Positions 15,592-24,308 of a DNA stretch of 64,000 bases are shown piece after piece. A model generated the notes under the pieces. It saw only the letters and a list, made by a program, of their open reading frames with translations, was not told the origin of the DNA and ran no database searches. The first letter of the stretch is position 1, and each line of letters begins with the position of its first letter. Source of the DNA: Hyphomonadaceae bacterium (lineage in GTDB: Bacteria; Pseudomonadota; Alphaproteobacteria; Caulobacterales; Aquidulcibacteraceae). The DNA lies in contig JAEUMP010000025.1 of NCBI GenBank assembly GCA_016791445.1, positions 226,839 through 290,838 of the forward strand. The letters run 5' to 3'. The position numbers and the translations under genes are program-made.

Positions 15592-16958
15592 AACGCCAGC
15601 ATCGCCTTGCGTCCGAGTTCTTCTTCCACCGCCGCGGCGAAGGCGATCGTCGTGCGGTCGTCGAGATAGCCGCCCATCGCCTGCGCGCCGAGCGGCAGGC
15701 CGCTTTTCGTGCGACCGATGGGAAACGCTGTGGACGGCAAGTGCGCGTGAGCGGCGATGGACGGCCAGCCGAGCTGGTCGGCGTAGCGGGTGTCGCGGTC
15801 GCCCACGCGCATGATGCGCTTTTCCCAGACGGGATCGTCATTGTGCGGGAAGGCGGGAACGCCGAATGTCGGCGACAGCACCACGTCGATGTCCTTGAAG
15901 AACGCCGCCCACTGCTTGCGGAACGCCTCGTGGGCGTCGAGTTCGTTCATCCAGGCGTGCGCGGAGATGGCCAGCGGGTTCGCGGTGAAGCGCGAAATGA
16001 TGGTGAAGAGCAGGGTGTTGTAGTTGTCGAAGGCTTTGCGGAGATCGGGCAGCGCGGGCGAGGCGCGCACGACTTTCGCGCCGGCCTTCGCCGCATCTTC
16101 CGCGAGTGCGTTCACGGCGGCGGCGACTTCCGCATCTGTCGGCGCGACCGGATGCGAGTCGAGTACGAGCACGCGGAAATCCTTCAGGCGGGTCGCGCGC
16201 GGGGGCGCGAGCGCGACCTTGTAGCCGTGCGCCTCATCGTCGTCGGGCCCCGCAAGCACCGACAGCGCCAGATCGAGATCGTTCGCCGCGCGCGCCATCG
16301 GTCCGCCCACGCCGAGCAGCACCTTGGCTCCCGGCGCGCCGGCGGGCGCGTGGCCGCGCATCGGGATGAGTTCCCAACTCGGCTTGTGTCCGAATGTGCC
16401 GCAGAGCGCCGAAGGCACGCGGATCGAGCCGCCGATGTCGGAGCCGATTTCGAGCGGCACATAGCCCGCCGCAAGCGATGCGGCCGATCCGCCTGACGAT
16501 CCGCCGGGCGTGCGCGTGAGATCATGCGGATTGTTGGTGCGCCCGTAAATCGGATTGACGGACTGCCAGTCGCCGAGGCCCGGCGGAATGTTGGTCTTGC
16601 CCAGCACGATGGCGCCGGCGTTCTTCAGGCGTTGGACCGCCACCGCATCTTCCGTCGCGAGCACCTCGCGCAGCGGCTCAAGCCCCCATGTCGTCGGCTG
16701 GCCCTTCGTGCCGTAGGCTTCCTTCACGGTCACCGGTACGCCGAGCAGGGGGCGCCGCGCACCGGCCTTGCGCGCGTCGTCAGCAGCCTTTGCCTGTGCG
16801 CGCGCCTCGTCGAAATTGCGGATGATGACGGCGTTGATCGCGCCATCGCGCGCATCGATGCGCTTGATCGCGCCGTCCACCAACTCGACCGCCGAAACCT
16901 CCCCGTCATTCAGCGCCCGGACATGCTCTTCCACGGAGGCGGCGGCGAAATCGGTCAT
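15588..16958 (-). CDS. Amidase (amidase signature family)
   Basis: 456 residues. The Ser-cisSer-Lys centre is visible: Lys in [14 protein letters not shown], the cis-Ser in [14 protein letters not shown] and the nucleophilic Ser in [13 protein letters not shown]. The enzyme hydrolyses a carboxamide; it is not GatA because the flanking motifs differ and no gatB or gatC is near. Start ATG 16958 has GGAGA about 7 bases upstream. It leads the three-gene operon amidase, LLM oxidoreductase and membrane protein, all with overlapping stop/start codons. Confidence 0.93.
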   Translation of the reverse strand: MTDFAAASVEEHVRALNDGEVSAVELVDGAIKRIDARDGAINAVIIRNFDEARAQAKAADDARKAGARRPLLGVPVTVKEAYGTKGQPTTWGLEPLREVLATEDAVAVQRLKNAGAIVLGKTNIPPGLGDWQSVNPIYGRTNNPHDLTRTPGGSSGGSAASLAAGYVPLEIGSDIGGSIRVPSALCGTFGHKPSWELIPMRGHAPAGAPGAKVLLGVGGPMARAANDLDLALSVLAGPDDDEAHGYKVALAPPRATRLKDFRVLVLDSHPVAPTDAEVAAAVNALAEDAAKAGAKVVRASPALPDLRKAFDNYNTLLFTIISRFTANPLAISAHAWMNELDAHEAFRKQWAAFFKDIDVVLSPTFGVPAFPHNDDPVWEKRIMRVGDRDTRYADQLGWPSIAAHAHLPSTAFPIGRTKSGLPLGAQAMGGYLDDRTTIAFAAAVEEELGRKAMLAL

Positions 16959-17100
16959 GAGCGTTTCTCCCTGTTTGCCAGTGTGGGAAGGCGAGTAGCG
17001 AGACGCAAGAAGGGGATAGCCCCGCCACCTTTCCGCCCCCGTCGATTCACGGCGCCTTAACCACGGTCCCGCATTGTTCCGGTCAGATTCTGGAGGATCC

Positions 17101-17784
17101 ATGCGCGGCAAGCTTTTCGGCGCGACGGCGGACGGGATGGACCCGTTCGAGCGCCGATTCGGCCTGAAACGCTCGAAGCTGCCGGCCAATGTGCGGGCGG
17201 CGGTGGATACCCTCATGGCCGAGACCGCCATGCTGGCGCAGGAAAACGCCGACCTCGCCGAGAACCTCGCCATCGCGCAGGGCCTGGCCGACCGCGACCC
17301 GCTGGTGCCTGTGTATAACCGCCGCGCGCTGGTGCGCGAGCTGCACCGGGTCATCTCCTATGTCGGCCGCTACAAGACGCAGGCCGCCGTCATCTTCATC
17401 GACATGGACGGCTTCAAGGCCATCAACGACCAGTTCGGGCACGCCGTGGGCGATGCGGCGCTGGCGCATGTGGCGAAGCTGTTGCTCGTGCAGGTGCGGG
17501 ATTCCGACATCGTGGGCCGCATCGGCGGCGACGAATTCGCAGTGGTGCTGGCCAACGCCGCCCCGGACGAGGCGCGCCGCAAGGCCGAGTGGCTCGCCGC
17601 CATCATCCAGGCGACGCCCTTCACCTTCGAGGGCGTGACGCACCCGCTCGCGGCCTCCGTCGGCGTCCACGCCTTCTCCGGCGAGGCGCCGGAAGACGCC
17701 GAGACCCTCCTCGCCCGCGCCGACGAGGCCATGTACGCCGAAAAGCACGCCGCCAAGATGCGGCTGGCGGCGAACCAGGCTTAG
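17101..17784 (+). CDS. GGDEF diguanylate cyclase
   Basis: 227 residues: a short N-terminal part with a coiled-coil helix (LMAETAMLAQENADLAENLA) and a single GGDEF domain. The active site GGDEF is intact at 142-146 and the inhibitory-site motif RDSD lies at 133-136, five residues before it, so the protein should make cyclic di-GMP and be feedback inhibited by it. FIDMDGFKAINDQFGHAVGD is the canonical substrate-binding stretch. The ATG at 17101 has TGGAGG directly upstream. No membrane segment or sensor domain is present; dimerisation through the coiled coil probably controls activity. Confidence 0.93.
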   Translation: MRGKLFGATADGMDPFERRFGLKRSKLPANVRAAVDTLMAETAMLAQENADLAENLAIAQGLADRDPLVPVYNRRALVRELHRVISYVGRYKTQAAVIFIDMDGFKAINDQFGHAVGDAALAHVAKLLLVQVRDSDIVGRIGGDEFAVVLANAAPDEARRKAEWLAAIIQATPFTFEGVTHPLAASVGVHAFSGEAPEDAETLLARADEAMYAEKHAAKMRLAANQA

Positions 17785-17900
17785 TTTTCCGCCCCCCTTG
17801 AGGCGGAGTAGGGGTGAACCGATCATGCCCGTCGGGCTCGCCTTATGGGGCGCAAGGCGCTAGGACGCGGCTCCTTACGTTTCCATCGGGGCGGCGTGGC

Positions 17901-18632
17901 TTGGCCGAAAGCATCGAATTCAGCGTGGTCGTCCCGGTCTATAACGAGGCCGGCAACGCCGCCGATCTGGCGCGCGAGATCGCGCGCGCGCTCGAGGGCC
18001 GCTCCCACGAGATCATCTTCGTCGACGACGCGAGCCGCGATGACACGCGCGCGGAACTGGCCGCCGCACGGGCCGAAATCCCGCAGCTGCGCATTGTCGG
18101 GCACCGCGCCAATGCCGGGCAGAGCCGGGCGATCCGGTCAGGGGTGGCCGTAGCGCGGGCGCCTCTGGTGGGCACGCTCGACGGCGACGGCCAGAACGAC
18201 CCGGCCGACCTGCCGAAGCTCCTGGCCCGGATCACCCGCCAGGACGCGCCGCCGGGGCTCGCCATGGTCTCGGGCGTGCGGCTGAAGCGCAAGGACACCT
18301 CCGCCAAGCGGTGGGCCTCCCGGCTCGCCAACGGGGTCCGCCAGTCGCTGCTGGGCGACGGGGCCGTCGATTCCGGGTGCGGCATCAAGGTGTTCAGGCG
18401 TGACGCCTTCCTTGTTCTCCCGTACTTTGACCACATGCACCGGTACATGCCGGCGCTGATGAAGCGCGACGGGTTCGGGGTGGAGTATTTCGAGGTCAAT
18501 CACCGGCCGCGTGGGGCCGGGCGCTCGAAATACACGAATCTGGGGCGACTTGCGGCTGCGGGCACCGACCTTTTCGGGGTCATGTGGCTCAGGAGCCGCC
18601 TGCGTGATCCGAAGGGGGCAGACGAGTTATGA
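17901..18632 (+). CDS. Family 2 glycosyltransferase (dolichol-phosphate mannosyltransferase-like)
   Basis: About 243 residues from the TTG at 17901; a GTG at 17814 would add 29 residues that look non-coding. FSVVVPVYNEAGNAADL, EIIFVDDASRDDT and GTLDGDGQNDPADLP give the GT-A fold with a DGD-type metal site, and YMPALMKRDGFGVEYFEVNHRPRGAGRSKY is the conserved tail of polyprenyl-phosphate sugar transferases. The C-terminal membrane helices of DPM1-type proteins are absent. It overlaps or nearly abuts the following small membrane protein, which may supply the membrane part. Confidence 0.88.
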   Translation: MAESIEFSVVVPVYNEAGNAADLAREIARALEGRSHEIIFVDDASRDDTRAELAAARAEIPQLRIVGHRANAGQSRAIRSGVAVARAPLVGTLDGDGQNDPADLPKLLARITRQDAPPGLAMVSGVRLKRKDTSAKRWASRLANGVRQSLLGDGAVDSGCGIKVFRRDAFLVLPYFDHMHRYMPALMKRDGFGVEYFEVNHRPRGAGRSKYTNLGRLAAAGTDLFGVMWLRSRLRDPKGADEL

Positions 18633-18721
18633 GTCGCTCAGGCATGACCGTGCAGGAAGCGATGATGATACGCCGCGCAGCGAAGTCGCGCGTCGGCGGG
18701 GGAAATGAGGGGAGTGGTTCG

Positions 18722-19165
18722 ATGGCTGCAGCGTTCAATGTCTTTCCGCTGATTTTGATCCCGGTGCTGATCTACAACATCATCGCCCTTGGCGGGATGG
18801 CGATGGCCGGCGACGCGCAGGCGGTGATCCAGCAGCTGGAGTCGCAGGCGTTTTCGGTGCCGATGGCGTCGGGCGTGCAGTGGATCGTCCAGTGGGGCGA
18901 CATTCTCGTCCTGATCGCGCTGGTGCTGCTGTTCGTGGAGCTGCTGAAGTCCACCTCGACGGGCACGTCGGCGATCTTCAACCACGCGCTCTCCATGCTG
19001 GTGTTCATCATCTGCCTGGTGGAGTTCCTCCTGAACGCGGCCTTCGCGACGAGCGTCTTTTTCACGATCATGATCATGTCGCTGCTCGACGTGCTCGCGG
19101 GCGTGGTGGTGACCATCGTGTCGGCGCGCCGCGACGTGGAATTCGACCACTCGCGCGGGGCCTAG
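18722..19165 (+). CDS. Small integral membrane protein
   Basis: 147 residues from the ATG at 18722, which has AGGGGAG 7 bases upstream; a frame-compatible ATG at 18629 overlapping the glycosyltransferase stop would add 31 residues. Hydrophobic segments lie at about 7-28, 58-80, 88-108 and 114-135. No family is recognised. Coupled by position to the glycosyltransferase, so a role in glycolipid assembly is possible but unproven. Confidence 0.65.
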   Translation: MAAAFNVFPLILIPVLIYNIIALGGMAMAGDAQAVIQQLESQAFSVPMASGVQWIVQWGDILVLIALVLLFVELLKSTSTGTSAIFNHALSMLVFIICLVEFLLNAAFATSVFFTIMIMSLLDVLAGVVVTIVSARRDVEFDHSRGA

Positions 19166-19168
19166 TTC

Positions 19169-19304
19169 TTTCCTCCTCCGTGAGCGAAGCGAAACGGGGG
19201 AGGTGGCTTGCGCGAAGCGCAAGACGGAGGGGGCGCGTTAGTCGACCGAGCCCCCCCCATCCCCCGGCTTCGCCGGGTACTTCCCTCGCAGGCGGGGGAA
19301 GAAA
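19169..19304. repeat. Intergenic palindromic repeat, type A copy 2
   Basis: Matches the copy at 6350-6525: TTTCCTCCTCCGTGAGCGAAG, then CTTGCGCGAAGCGCAAGACGG, a CCCGGCTTCGCCGGG hairpin, and a closing TTCCCTCGCAGGCGGGGGAA. It lies directly after a membrane-protein gene. Confidence 0.8.
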
Positions 19305-19391
19305 CGCGGTCCCGCTCCGGAACCATCGCCCCGCCAACGCCTTGAATCCTCCGCGTTTTGCCGCTCCAAGAGCGGCGAGGAGGATTTCCCC

Positions 19392-20132
19392 ATGCGTGCA
19401 CTCGTACCCTATGCCGCCGCCCTGGCGATGGCTGCGTCCCCGGTCGCCATCGCGCCTGCCATCGCGCAGGACACCGGCCCCGCCGCAGGGCATCATCGGA
19501 TGATGATCGAAGGCACGACGCTGACCATTTCCGCCGAGGCCCGCACGTCGGAGCGTCCGGACATCGCGACCGTCTCCGCCGGCGTCGTCACCGAGGCGCC
19601 GACAGCGGAAGCCGCGCTGGCGGAAAATGCGCGCCGCATGAATGCGGTAATCGCCGCGATCAAGCGTTCGGGCGTCGCCGATCGCGACATCCAGACAAGC
19701 CAGCTCTCCATCCAGCCGGTGACCGTCTATGCCGAAAACGTGCCGCCGCGCGTCACGGGCTATCAGGCGACAAACACGGTGAACGTGAAGGTCCGCAATC
19801 TCGCGAATGTGGGAAAGACGGTCGATGCGCTCGTTGCGCAGGGCGGCAACACGCTCAACGGCATCCAGTTCGGCCTCAATGACCCCGACGCCGCGCTCGA
19901 TCGCGCGCGCTCGGAAGCGCTGAAGAAGGCGCGCGCGCGCGCCGACGTCTATGCGCAGGCGGTGGGCATGCGCGTGCACAAGATCATCGCCATCGAGGAG
20001 GGCGGTTCGATCTCGCCGCCGCGCCCCGTGCCGATGATGGCGATGCGCGCCGCCGCGATGGACTCCACGCCCGTGCAGGCGGGCGAGGTGGATCTCACGG
20101 CGAACGTCACGGTGATGTTCGAACTGCGGTGA
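19392..20132 (+). CDS. SIMPL-domain (DUF541) exported protein
   Basis: 246 residues with signal peptide MRALVPYAAALAMAASPVAI. The mature protein reads LTISAEARTSERPDIATVSA, IKRSGVADRDIQTSQLSIQP, GYQATNTVNVKVRN and a closing LTANVTVMFEL, the full SIMPL/DUF541 pattern. These periplasmic or outer-membrane proteins (E. coli YggE type) are linked to oxidative stress, but no activity is established. Single gene; a shortened type B repeat follows 30 bases after the stop. Confidence 0.9.
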   Translation: MRALVPYAAALAMAASPVAIAPAIAQDTGPAAGHHRMMIEGTTLTISAEARTSERPDIATVSAGVVTEAPTAEAALAENARRMNAVIAAIKRSGVADRDIQTSQLSIQPVTVYAENVPPRVTGYQATNTVNVKVRNLANVGKTVDALVAQGGNTLNGIQFGLNDPDAALDRARSEALKKARARADVYAQAVGMRVHKIIAIEEGGSISPPRPVPMMAMRAAAMDSTPVQAGEVDLTANVTVMFELR

Positions 20133-20161
20133 GCACAGGTGCGGCGCACGGAGCGGGCTGA

Positions 20162-20192
20162 CTTCTTCTCCCCCTTGCAGGGGGAGAGGAAG
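20162..20192. repeat. Half copy of the palindromic element
   Basis: CTTCTTCTCCCCCTTGCAGG followed by GGGAGAGGAAG: one arm of the type B element standing alone between convergent genes. It could work as a terminator hairpin. Confidence 0.55.
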
Positions 20193-20194
20193 CT

Positions 20195-20533
20195 TCACTC
20201 CGCCGCATCCTTCGGCTCGCGCACCAAGAGCCGCTTCACGCCGAACACCGCAAAGCCGAGCCCGAACACGAAGAGCGCCGCGCTCACGCCGTTCACGACG
20301 TCTGGGTGCAGGTTGAAGCGTTCCGCAAAGCCGAACACGTCGAGATCGCCGCCGAGATTGAAGGCGCGGAACATGGTGACGTAAACGCCTGCCGCGATCA
20401 TCAGCATCGTCAGAAGCTGGCGCACCGTGCTCGCTGAAACCCCCATCCACGCGACGATCAGCGCATAGACGGGGAGAAGGCCGTACTTTTCGGCGATGAG
20501 GGTGAAGAGGTCGTTCAGGTCCATGATGCGCAC
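20195..20533 (-). CDS. Small membrane protein
   Basis: 112 residues with about three membrane segments (about 17-32, 38-60 and 83-102) and a basic C-terminus (KRLLVREPKD). No family recognised. The GTG at 20533 has an AAGG ribosome site; the ATG at 20524 is an alternative only 3 codons in. Third of three closely spaced minus-strand genes after dcd. Confidence 0.55.
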   Translation of the reverse strand: MRIMDLNDLFTLIAEKYGLLPVYALIVAWMGVSASTVRQLLTMLMIAAGVYVTMFRAFNLGGDLDVFGFAERFNLHPDVVNGVSAALFVFGLGFAVFGVKRLLVREPKDAAE

Positions 20534-20545
20534 CGTCGCCTTGCA

Positions 20546-20770
20546 TTAGGCCGGGAAAAGCAGACGGCCGATGACGAAGATGACGAAGGCCGGAACAGCG
20601 AAGAACAATGTTCTGAAGCACCCCGGCCGCAGTCGAGGGTCCGTCCAATACGAGTCCAGATCGGGGGGTGACGCGCCGCGGAGCTTGTCGATCATCAGCA
20701 TTCCTGAAATCGCCGCGGCGAGCCACAGCACCAGGGGTACGATCAGGAACGCTGCTTCAGCTGGACTCAT
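20546..20770 (-). CDS. Small membrane protein
   Basis: 74 residues from the ATG at 20770, with two hydrophobic segments (about 7-28 and 53-72) around a short polar loop (GASPPDLDSYWTD). It begins 22 bases after the dcd stop and is probably co-transcribed with dcd. No family recognised. Confidence 0.5.
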   Translation of the reverse strand: MSPAEAAFLIVPLVLWLAAAISGMLMIDKLRGASPPDLDSYWTDPRLRPGCFRTLFFAVPAFVIFVIGRLLFPA

Positions 20771-20792
20771 GCTCCTCTGATCCTCGTCGTGC

Positions 20793-21797
20793 TCATCCCC
20801 AAGGTGCAAAGTGCTTTGACAGCTTCAGCCCTTGGCCCTGATAGCTCGAGCCGCTTTCGCCATAGAGCTTTTCGCACGGGCCGGTGAGGGGCTCGAAGAC
20901 GAGTTTTCCCACAGGCTGTCCGTCTTCCAGGATGAACGGCACGTCGCGGGAGCGCACTTCGAGCACGGCTTTGCCTTCGTGCGGCGGGATGCCGAAGCCC
21001 GGATCGAAGAAGCCCGCGTAGTGCGCGCGAAACTCGCCCAGCTCTGGCCGGATGGGGGCCATTTCCGCCGCTTCGTCGGGCGGGATCAGCACGGGCTCTT
21101 TCGACGCGAAGATGTAGAACTCGCCGGGATCGAGCACGAGGCGGCCGCGCCGCGCTTCCAGCGGCTCCCAGAATTCGTGCGGATCGTACTGGCCGAGGCG
21201 CTCCACGTCGATGACGCGCGAATGCCGCTTCGCGCGGAAACCGACGGGGCCTTTCAATGAAAGATCGATGTTGAAATCGATCGAGCGCTTGGGATGTGGC
21301 GGGCCGCGTCGCAGGCGTATCTGCGACAGGCGCGAGCCCGTGCGCACGAGCACCGAAAACGTGCACGGACTGATCTCCGCGTAGAGCGGTCCTTCATATC
21401 CTGCCGGCACATGGTCGAACGCCGTGCCGTGATCGCAGATGAGGCGCGTGAAGACGTCGATGCGCCCGGTGGAGGATTTCGGATTGGCGGCGCCATGCAG
21501 ATGCGGCGGCAGCACCGCGCGTTCGAGCAGCGGCACGAGATAGACGCAGCCCGTTTCCAGCACCGCGCCGTTCGTCAGGTCGATGCGGTGCATGACCACT
21601 TCGTCGTCAAGGCGTTCGGCCACGGTGGCGGCGCCCGGCAGGAAGCTCGCGCGGATGCGGTAGGCGATGTCGCCGAGGCGCAGGTCGAGGCTCGCCGGCT
21701 GGATCTGGTCGTGGTGGAGGGGCGGGCCGGGCTCGATGTAGCCGCGCTCGATGGCGCGGCGGATTTCGGCATCGGGCAGAACGCCGTGGCTGACCAT
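20793..21797 (-). CDS. dcd: dCTP deaminase (long two-domain form)
   Basis: 334 residues. Alphaproteobacteria carry a long dCTP deaminase, nearly twice the E. coli length, seen here. IQPASLDLRLGDIAYRIRAS is the N-terminal family motif and NPKSSTGRIDVFTRLICDHG carries the catalytic core (the KSSxGR stretch and the general base region); the second half repeats the fold (LDPGEFYIFASKEPVLIPPD). The product dUTP feeds dTTP synthesis. ATG 21797 has GGAG about 7 bases upstream. The neighbourhood dcd-metZ-apaG is widely conserved. Confidence 0.9.
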   Translation of the reverse strand: MVSHGVLPDAEIRRAIERGYIEPGPPLHHDQIQPASLDLRLGDIAYRIRASFLPGAATVAERLDDEVVMHRIDLTNGAVLETGCVYLVPLLERAVLPPHLHGAANPKSSTGRIDVFTRLICDHGTAFDHVPAGYEGPLYAEISPCTFSVLVRTGSRLSQIRLRRGPPHPKRSIDFNIDLSLKGPVGFRAKRHSRVIDVERLGQYDPHEFWEPLEARRGRLVLDPGEFYIFASKEPVLIPPDEAAEMAPIRPELGEFRAHYAGFFDPGFGIPPHEGKAVLEVRSRDVPFILEDGQPVGKLVFEPLTGPCEKLYGESGSSYQGQGLKLSKHFAPWG

Positions 21798-21872
21798 GGG
21801 GTGCTCCTGTCGGGCGCTGCTTGGGCCATGGCCGGCGGCGCTTGTCCAGCGTTGCGACGCCGGACCGCCTGC

Positions 21873-22379
21873 TCAGCGTTCGGCGAGCGCCGTCCGCAGG
21901 GACATCATCTCGATCGCCACGGAGGCCGCCTGCGCCATGCCTTCCAGGCATGCGATCTCGACATCGTGCGGCGTGCGGGGGACCGCCCAGTAGGCCCCGA
22001 TAGCGGCCACGGGCTCCGACTTGCGCACCGGCGCCATCGCCATGCTGCGCACGAAAGTGTCGGCGTAAAGCTCATGCGGGACGCGGGAATCGGCGGCGGT
22101 GTCCTCGATGACGATGGTCTCGCGACCCAGCATGGCCAGCCCGGAGATGCACTGGCCGATGGGAAAGGCGCGACCCTTCCACAGCGGCGCAATCGCGTCC
22201 TCGTCGATATAGCGCACCATGCGCGCCTCGCGCAGCACGACCGTAATTCCATCGGCGCCTGTCAACGCGCGCGCCGCCGTGCGCACCTCGCGGGCGACGT
22301 CCTCCATCGTGCGGCACAGCGACAGCGTTTCCATCGCCTGCGACAGTGTGAGAATGCGCGCTGCTGACCCGTCCGCCAT
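21873..22379 (-). CDS. GAF-domain protein
   Basis: 168 residues made almost entirely of one GAF domain: ALTGADGITVVLREARMVRYIDE, PLWKGRAFPIGQCISGLAML, and TPHDVEIACLEGMAQAASVA. Cysteines occur at about 22, 78 and 143. There is no output domain, so it must act by binding a partner or by binding a small molecule on its own. GAF proteins of this size include redox-active Met sulfoxide reductases, but the fRMsr cysteine pattern is not evident. Possibly co-transcribed with dcd, 75 bases downstream. Confidence 0.8.
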   Translation of the reverse strand: MADGSAARILTLSQAMETLSLCRTMEDVAREVRTAARALTGADGITVVLREARMVRYIDEDAIAPLWKGRAFPIGQCISGLAMLGRETIVIEDTAADSRVPHELYADTFVRSMAMAPVRKSEPVAAIGAYWAVPRTPHDVEIACLEGMAQAASVAIEMMSLRTALAER

Positions 22380-22481
22380 CGTCCGTTCCCGCCAGACCGA
22401 CCTCGACGACTCTATAGCCCAAAACCGGTCATGACGCCATTTCGCTACTTGACGGCGCAGCCGTCCGCGCCCTAGACGACC

Positions 22482-22540
22482 CCCGCGCCGATTTGGACTC
22501 AGCTTGCGGGCGCGTTTACAAATGCAGCTAAACGAGGGGA
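22482..22540 (+). ncRNA. SAM-II riboswitch
   Basis: CGCGCC (22484-22489) pairs with GGCGCG (22509-22514) to form P1. The loop begins GATTTGG and holds AGCTTGC; the tail reads TTTACAAATGCAGCTAAACG and then GAGGGG. This order (CGCGC-GATTT, -GCGCG, -AAATG-AGCTAAA-GGG) matches the SAM-II aptamer, including the AGCTAAA strand that forms the pseudoknot with the loop. SAM-II elements repress methionine genes when S-adenosylmethionine is plentiful. It sits about 100 bases before the ACT-like gene and ahead of metZ. Confidence 0.9.
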
Positions 22541-22641
22541 TTGGTCGTCACAGGCGGCCTCGCCGAAGCGCAGGTCGCTTCTCCCCATCCGCAAGCCAGG
22601 TATCGACGGCGCGTCGTTTGACGCCTGCGTGAGGACCTGAC

Positions 22642-22929
22642 GTGACCGCCGCACCATCACCCGCCGGACTTGATCCGCACCATGATCTCCTCGTCGCGGG
22701 GGCCGATCCGTGGACGATGCTCGCCGCTGTGGCGGGGGCCTTCGCCGGCGCGCCCGCGCAGCTTCTCTCGATGTCGGGCGCGCGCTTTACGGATGGCGAC
22801 TGCACCCTCAATCTGCGCGTCGCCGGCATCGATCCGGGCGAGGCGGGCCGCATCGCCGACGAACTCTCCCAACATCCCGACGTGCGGCTCTCGCGCATCG
22901 AACATATCGTCTGGAAAGTCCGGTCATGA
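22642..22929 (+). CDS. Small ACT-like domain protein under SAM-II control
   Basis: 95 residues from a GTG with GAGGA 6 bases upstream. Secondary structure reads strand-helix-strand-strand-helix-strand: HDLLVAG, PWTMLAAVAGAFAG, AQLLSMSGARFTDG, CTLNLRVAGI, GEAGRIADELSQ, VRLSRIEHIVWKV. That is the ferredoxin-like ACT fold of amino-acid sensing domains. It is first after the SAM-II riboswitch and is followed by metZ, so a role in sensing methionine, homoserine or SAM, or in modulating MetZ, is a reasonable inference. The exact family is not recognised; an unrelated ferredoxin-like fold is possible. Confidence 0.75.
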   Translation: MTAAPSPAGLDPHHDLLVAGADPWTMLAAVAGAFAGAPAQLLSMSGARFTDGDCTLNLRVAGIDPGEAGRIADELSQHPDVRLSRIEHIVWKVRS

Positions 22930-22944
22930 GCGCTGCGTTTCTCA

Positions 22945-23096
22945 CCCTTCTCCCCCGCGAGGGGGAGAAGGTGTCGACGAAGTCGACGGATGAGGGGGTG
23001 AGTTGCAGGATGAAGTCGGGCGTCGGGGACAATCTCCGGGACGCCCCCTCATCCGACCGCTTCGCGGCCACCTTCTCCCCCTCGCGGGGGAGAAGG
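22945..23096. repeat. Intergenic palindromic element, type B copy 2, inside the met operon
   Basis: Left end CCCTTCTCCCCCGCGAGGG, right end TTCTCCCCCTCGCGGGGGAG. It shares the stretch GTGTCGACGAAGTCGACGGA with copy 3 (32086). It fills nearly all the space between the ACT-like gene and metZ, so it would be transcribed as two strong hairpins in the met message. Confidence 0.85.
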
Positions 23097-23116
23097 CTTT
23101 CAACCAGGTTCGACCA

Positions 23117-24304
23117 ATGACCGACAAAAAAAAGTTGCCGCGTCTCGCCACGCAGCTCGTGCGCGGCGGCATCAATCGCAGTCCGCACAAGGAAACGAGC
23201 GAAGCGATCTGGATGACGTCCGGCTTCGTCTACGACAGCGCGGAAGAGGCCGATGCGCGCTTCGCCGGCACGTCGCCGGGCTTTCTTTACGGGCGTTATG
23301 CGAACCCGACCGTGCGTATTCTCGAAGAAAAGCTGATGCTGCTGGAGGGCGCGGAGGAAGCCTTATGCGTCGGTTCCGGCATGGCGGCGGTGACGGCATC
23401 GGTGATGGGCGTGGTGAAGGCGGGCGACCGCGTGATCGCGCCGCGCGCGCTCTTCTCGTCGTGTTTGTGGCTGCTCGAGAACTTCCTGCCGCGCTTCGGC
23501 GTCGAGGTCGAACTCGTCGATGGCGAGGATCTCGAGCAATGGAAGAAGGCGGCGCAGAAGCCCGTGCGTCTCGCGCTGATCGAAACGCCGTCCAATCCGG
23601 TGCTCGGCGCGGTGGACCTGAAGGCCGTCGCCGACATCCTGAAGCCGACTGGCGCCATCATCGTCGTCGACAATGTGTTCGCCACGCCGCTGAACCAGAA
23701 GCCGCTCGAACTCGGCGCGCATGTGGTCGTCTATTCGACGACCAAGCACATGGACGGGCAGGGCCGCACGCTCGGCGGCGCCATCCTCACGTCGAAAGCG
23801 CTGATGGACGAGCACTACCGCGAATATCTGCGCCACACCGGCCCCGCCATCTCGCCGTTCAATGCGTGGGTGATCCTCAAAGGTCTGGAGACGCTGCACC
23901 TGCGGGTGCCCGCACAATGCGCGTCGGCCGCGAAAATCGCCGATGCGCTGGCCGGACATCCGAAGATCGCGCGCGTGCTCTATCCGGGACGCGCGGACCA
24001 TCCCCATCGCGCGATCCATGCCAAGCAGATGGCAGGCGGCGGCCCGCTCATCGCTTTCGAGGTGAAGGGCGGACAGGCAGGCGCGTTTGCGTTCCTGAAC
24101 AATCTTGAGCTGATCGACATCTCCAACAATCTCGGCGATGCGAAGTCTCTCGCCACGCATCCGGCCACCACCACGCACCGGCGACTTACCGAAGAGGCGC
24201 GCGCGCAGATCGGCGTGTCGCCCGGATCGGTGCGTCTCAGCGTCGGTCTTGAGGATGTGGACGATCTGATCGAGGATGTGACGCAGGCGCTCGACCGGAT
24301 CTGA
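23117..24304 (+). CDS. metZ: O-succinylhomoserine sulfhydrylase
   Basis: 395 residues, PLP-dependent, makes homocysteine directly from an activated homoserine and sulfide. The ATG at 23117 begins the typical N-terminus LATQLVRGGINRSPHKETSE. PLP lysine is K210 in VYSTTKHMDGQG; YANPTVRILEEKL and ETPSNPVLGAVDLKAV are conserved Cys/Met-metabolism blocks, and ATTTHRRLTEEARAQIGVSP is the sulfhydrylase C-terminal motif. It is expressed behind the SAM-II riboswitch at 22482-22540 and is followed 4 bases later by apaG. A cystathionine gamma-synthase role is less likely given the riboswitch and overall pattern. Confidence 0.95.
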   Translation: MTDKKKLPRLATQLVRGGINRSPHKETSEAIWMTSGFVYDSAEEADARFAGTSPGFLYGRYANPTVRILEEKLMLLEGAEEALCVGSGMAAVTASVMGVVKAGDRVIAPRALFSSCLWLLENFLPRFGVEVELVDGEDLEQWKKAAQKPVRLALIETPSNPVLGAVDLKAVADILKPTGAIIVVDNVFATPLNQKPLELGAHVVVYSTTKHMDGQGRTLGGAILTSKALMDEHYREYLRHTGPAISPFNAWVILKGLETLHLRVPAQCASAAKIADALAGHPKIARVLYPGRADHPHRAIHAKQMAGGGPLIAFEVKGGQAGAFAFLNNLELIDISNNLGDAKSLATHPATTTHRRLTEEARAQIGVSPGSVRLSVGLEDVDDLIEDVTQALDRI

Positions 24305-24308
24305 ACGC

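Noticed and set aside
19319..19345. GGAAC before the SIMPL gene as an EcfG promoter
   Set aside because: The -10 position reads CCTT/CTTG, not CGTT, at either spacing.
22541..22621. 26-codon frame starting TTG directly after the SAM-II aptamer
   Set aside because: The GGGG of the aptamer is only 1-3 bases from the TTG, too close for a ribosome site, and the peptide has no informative composition.
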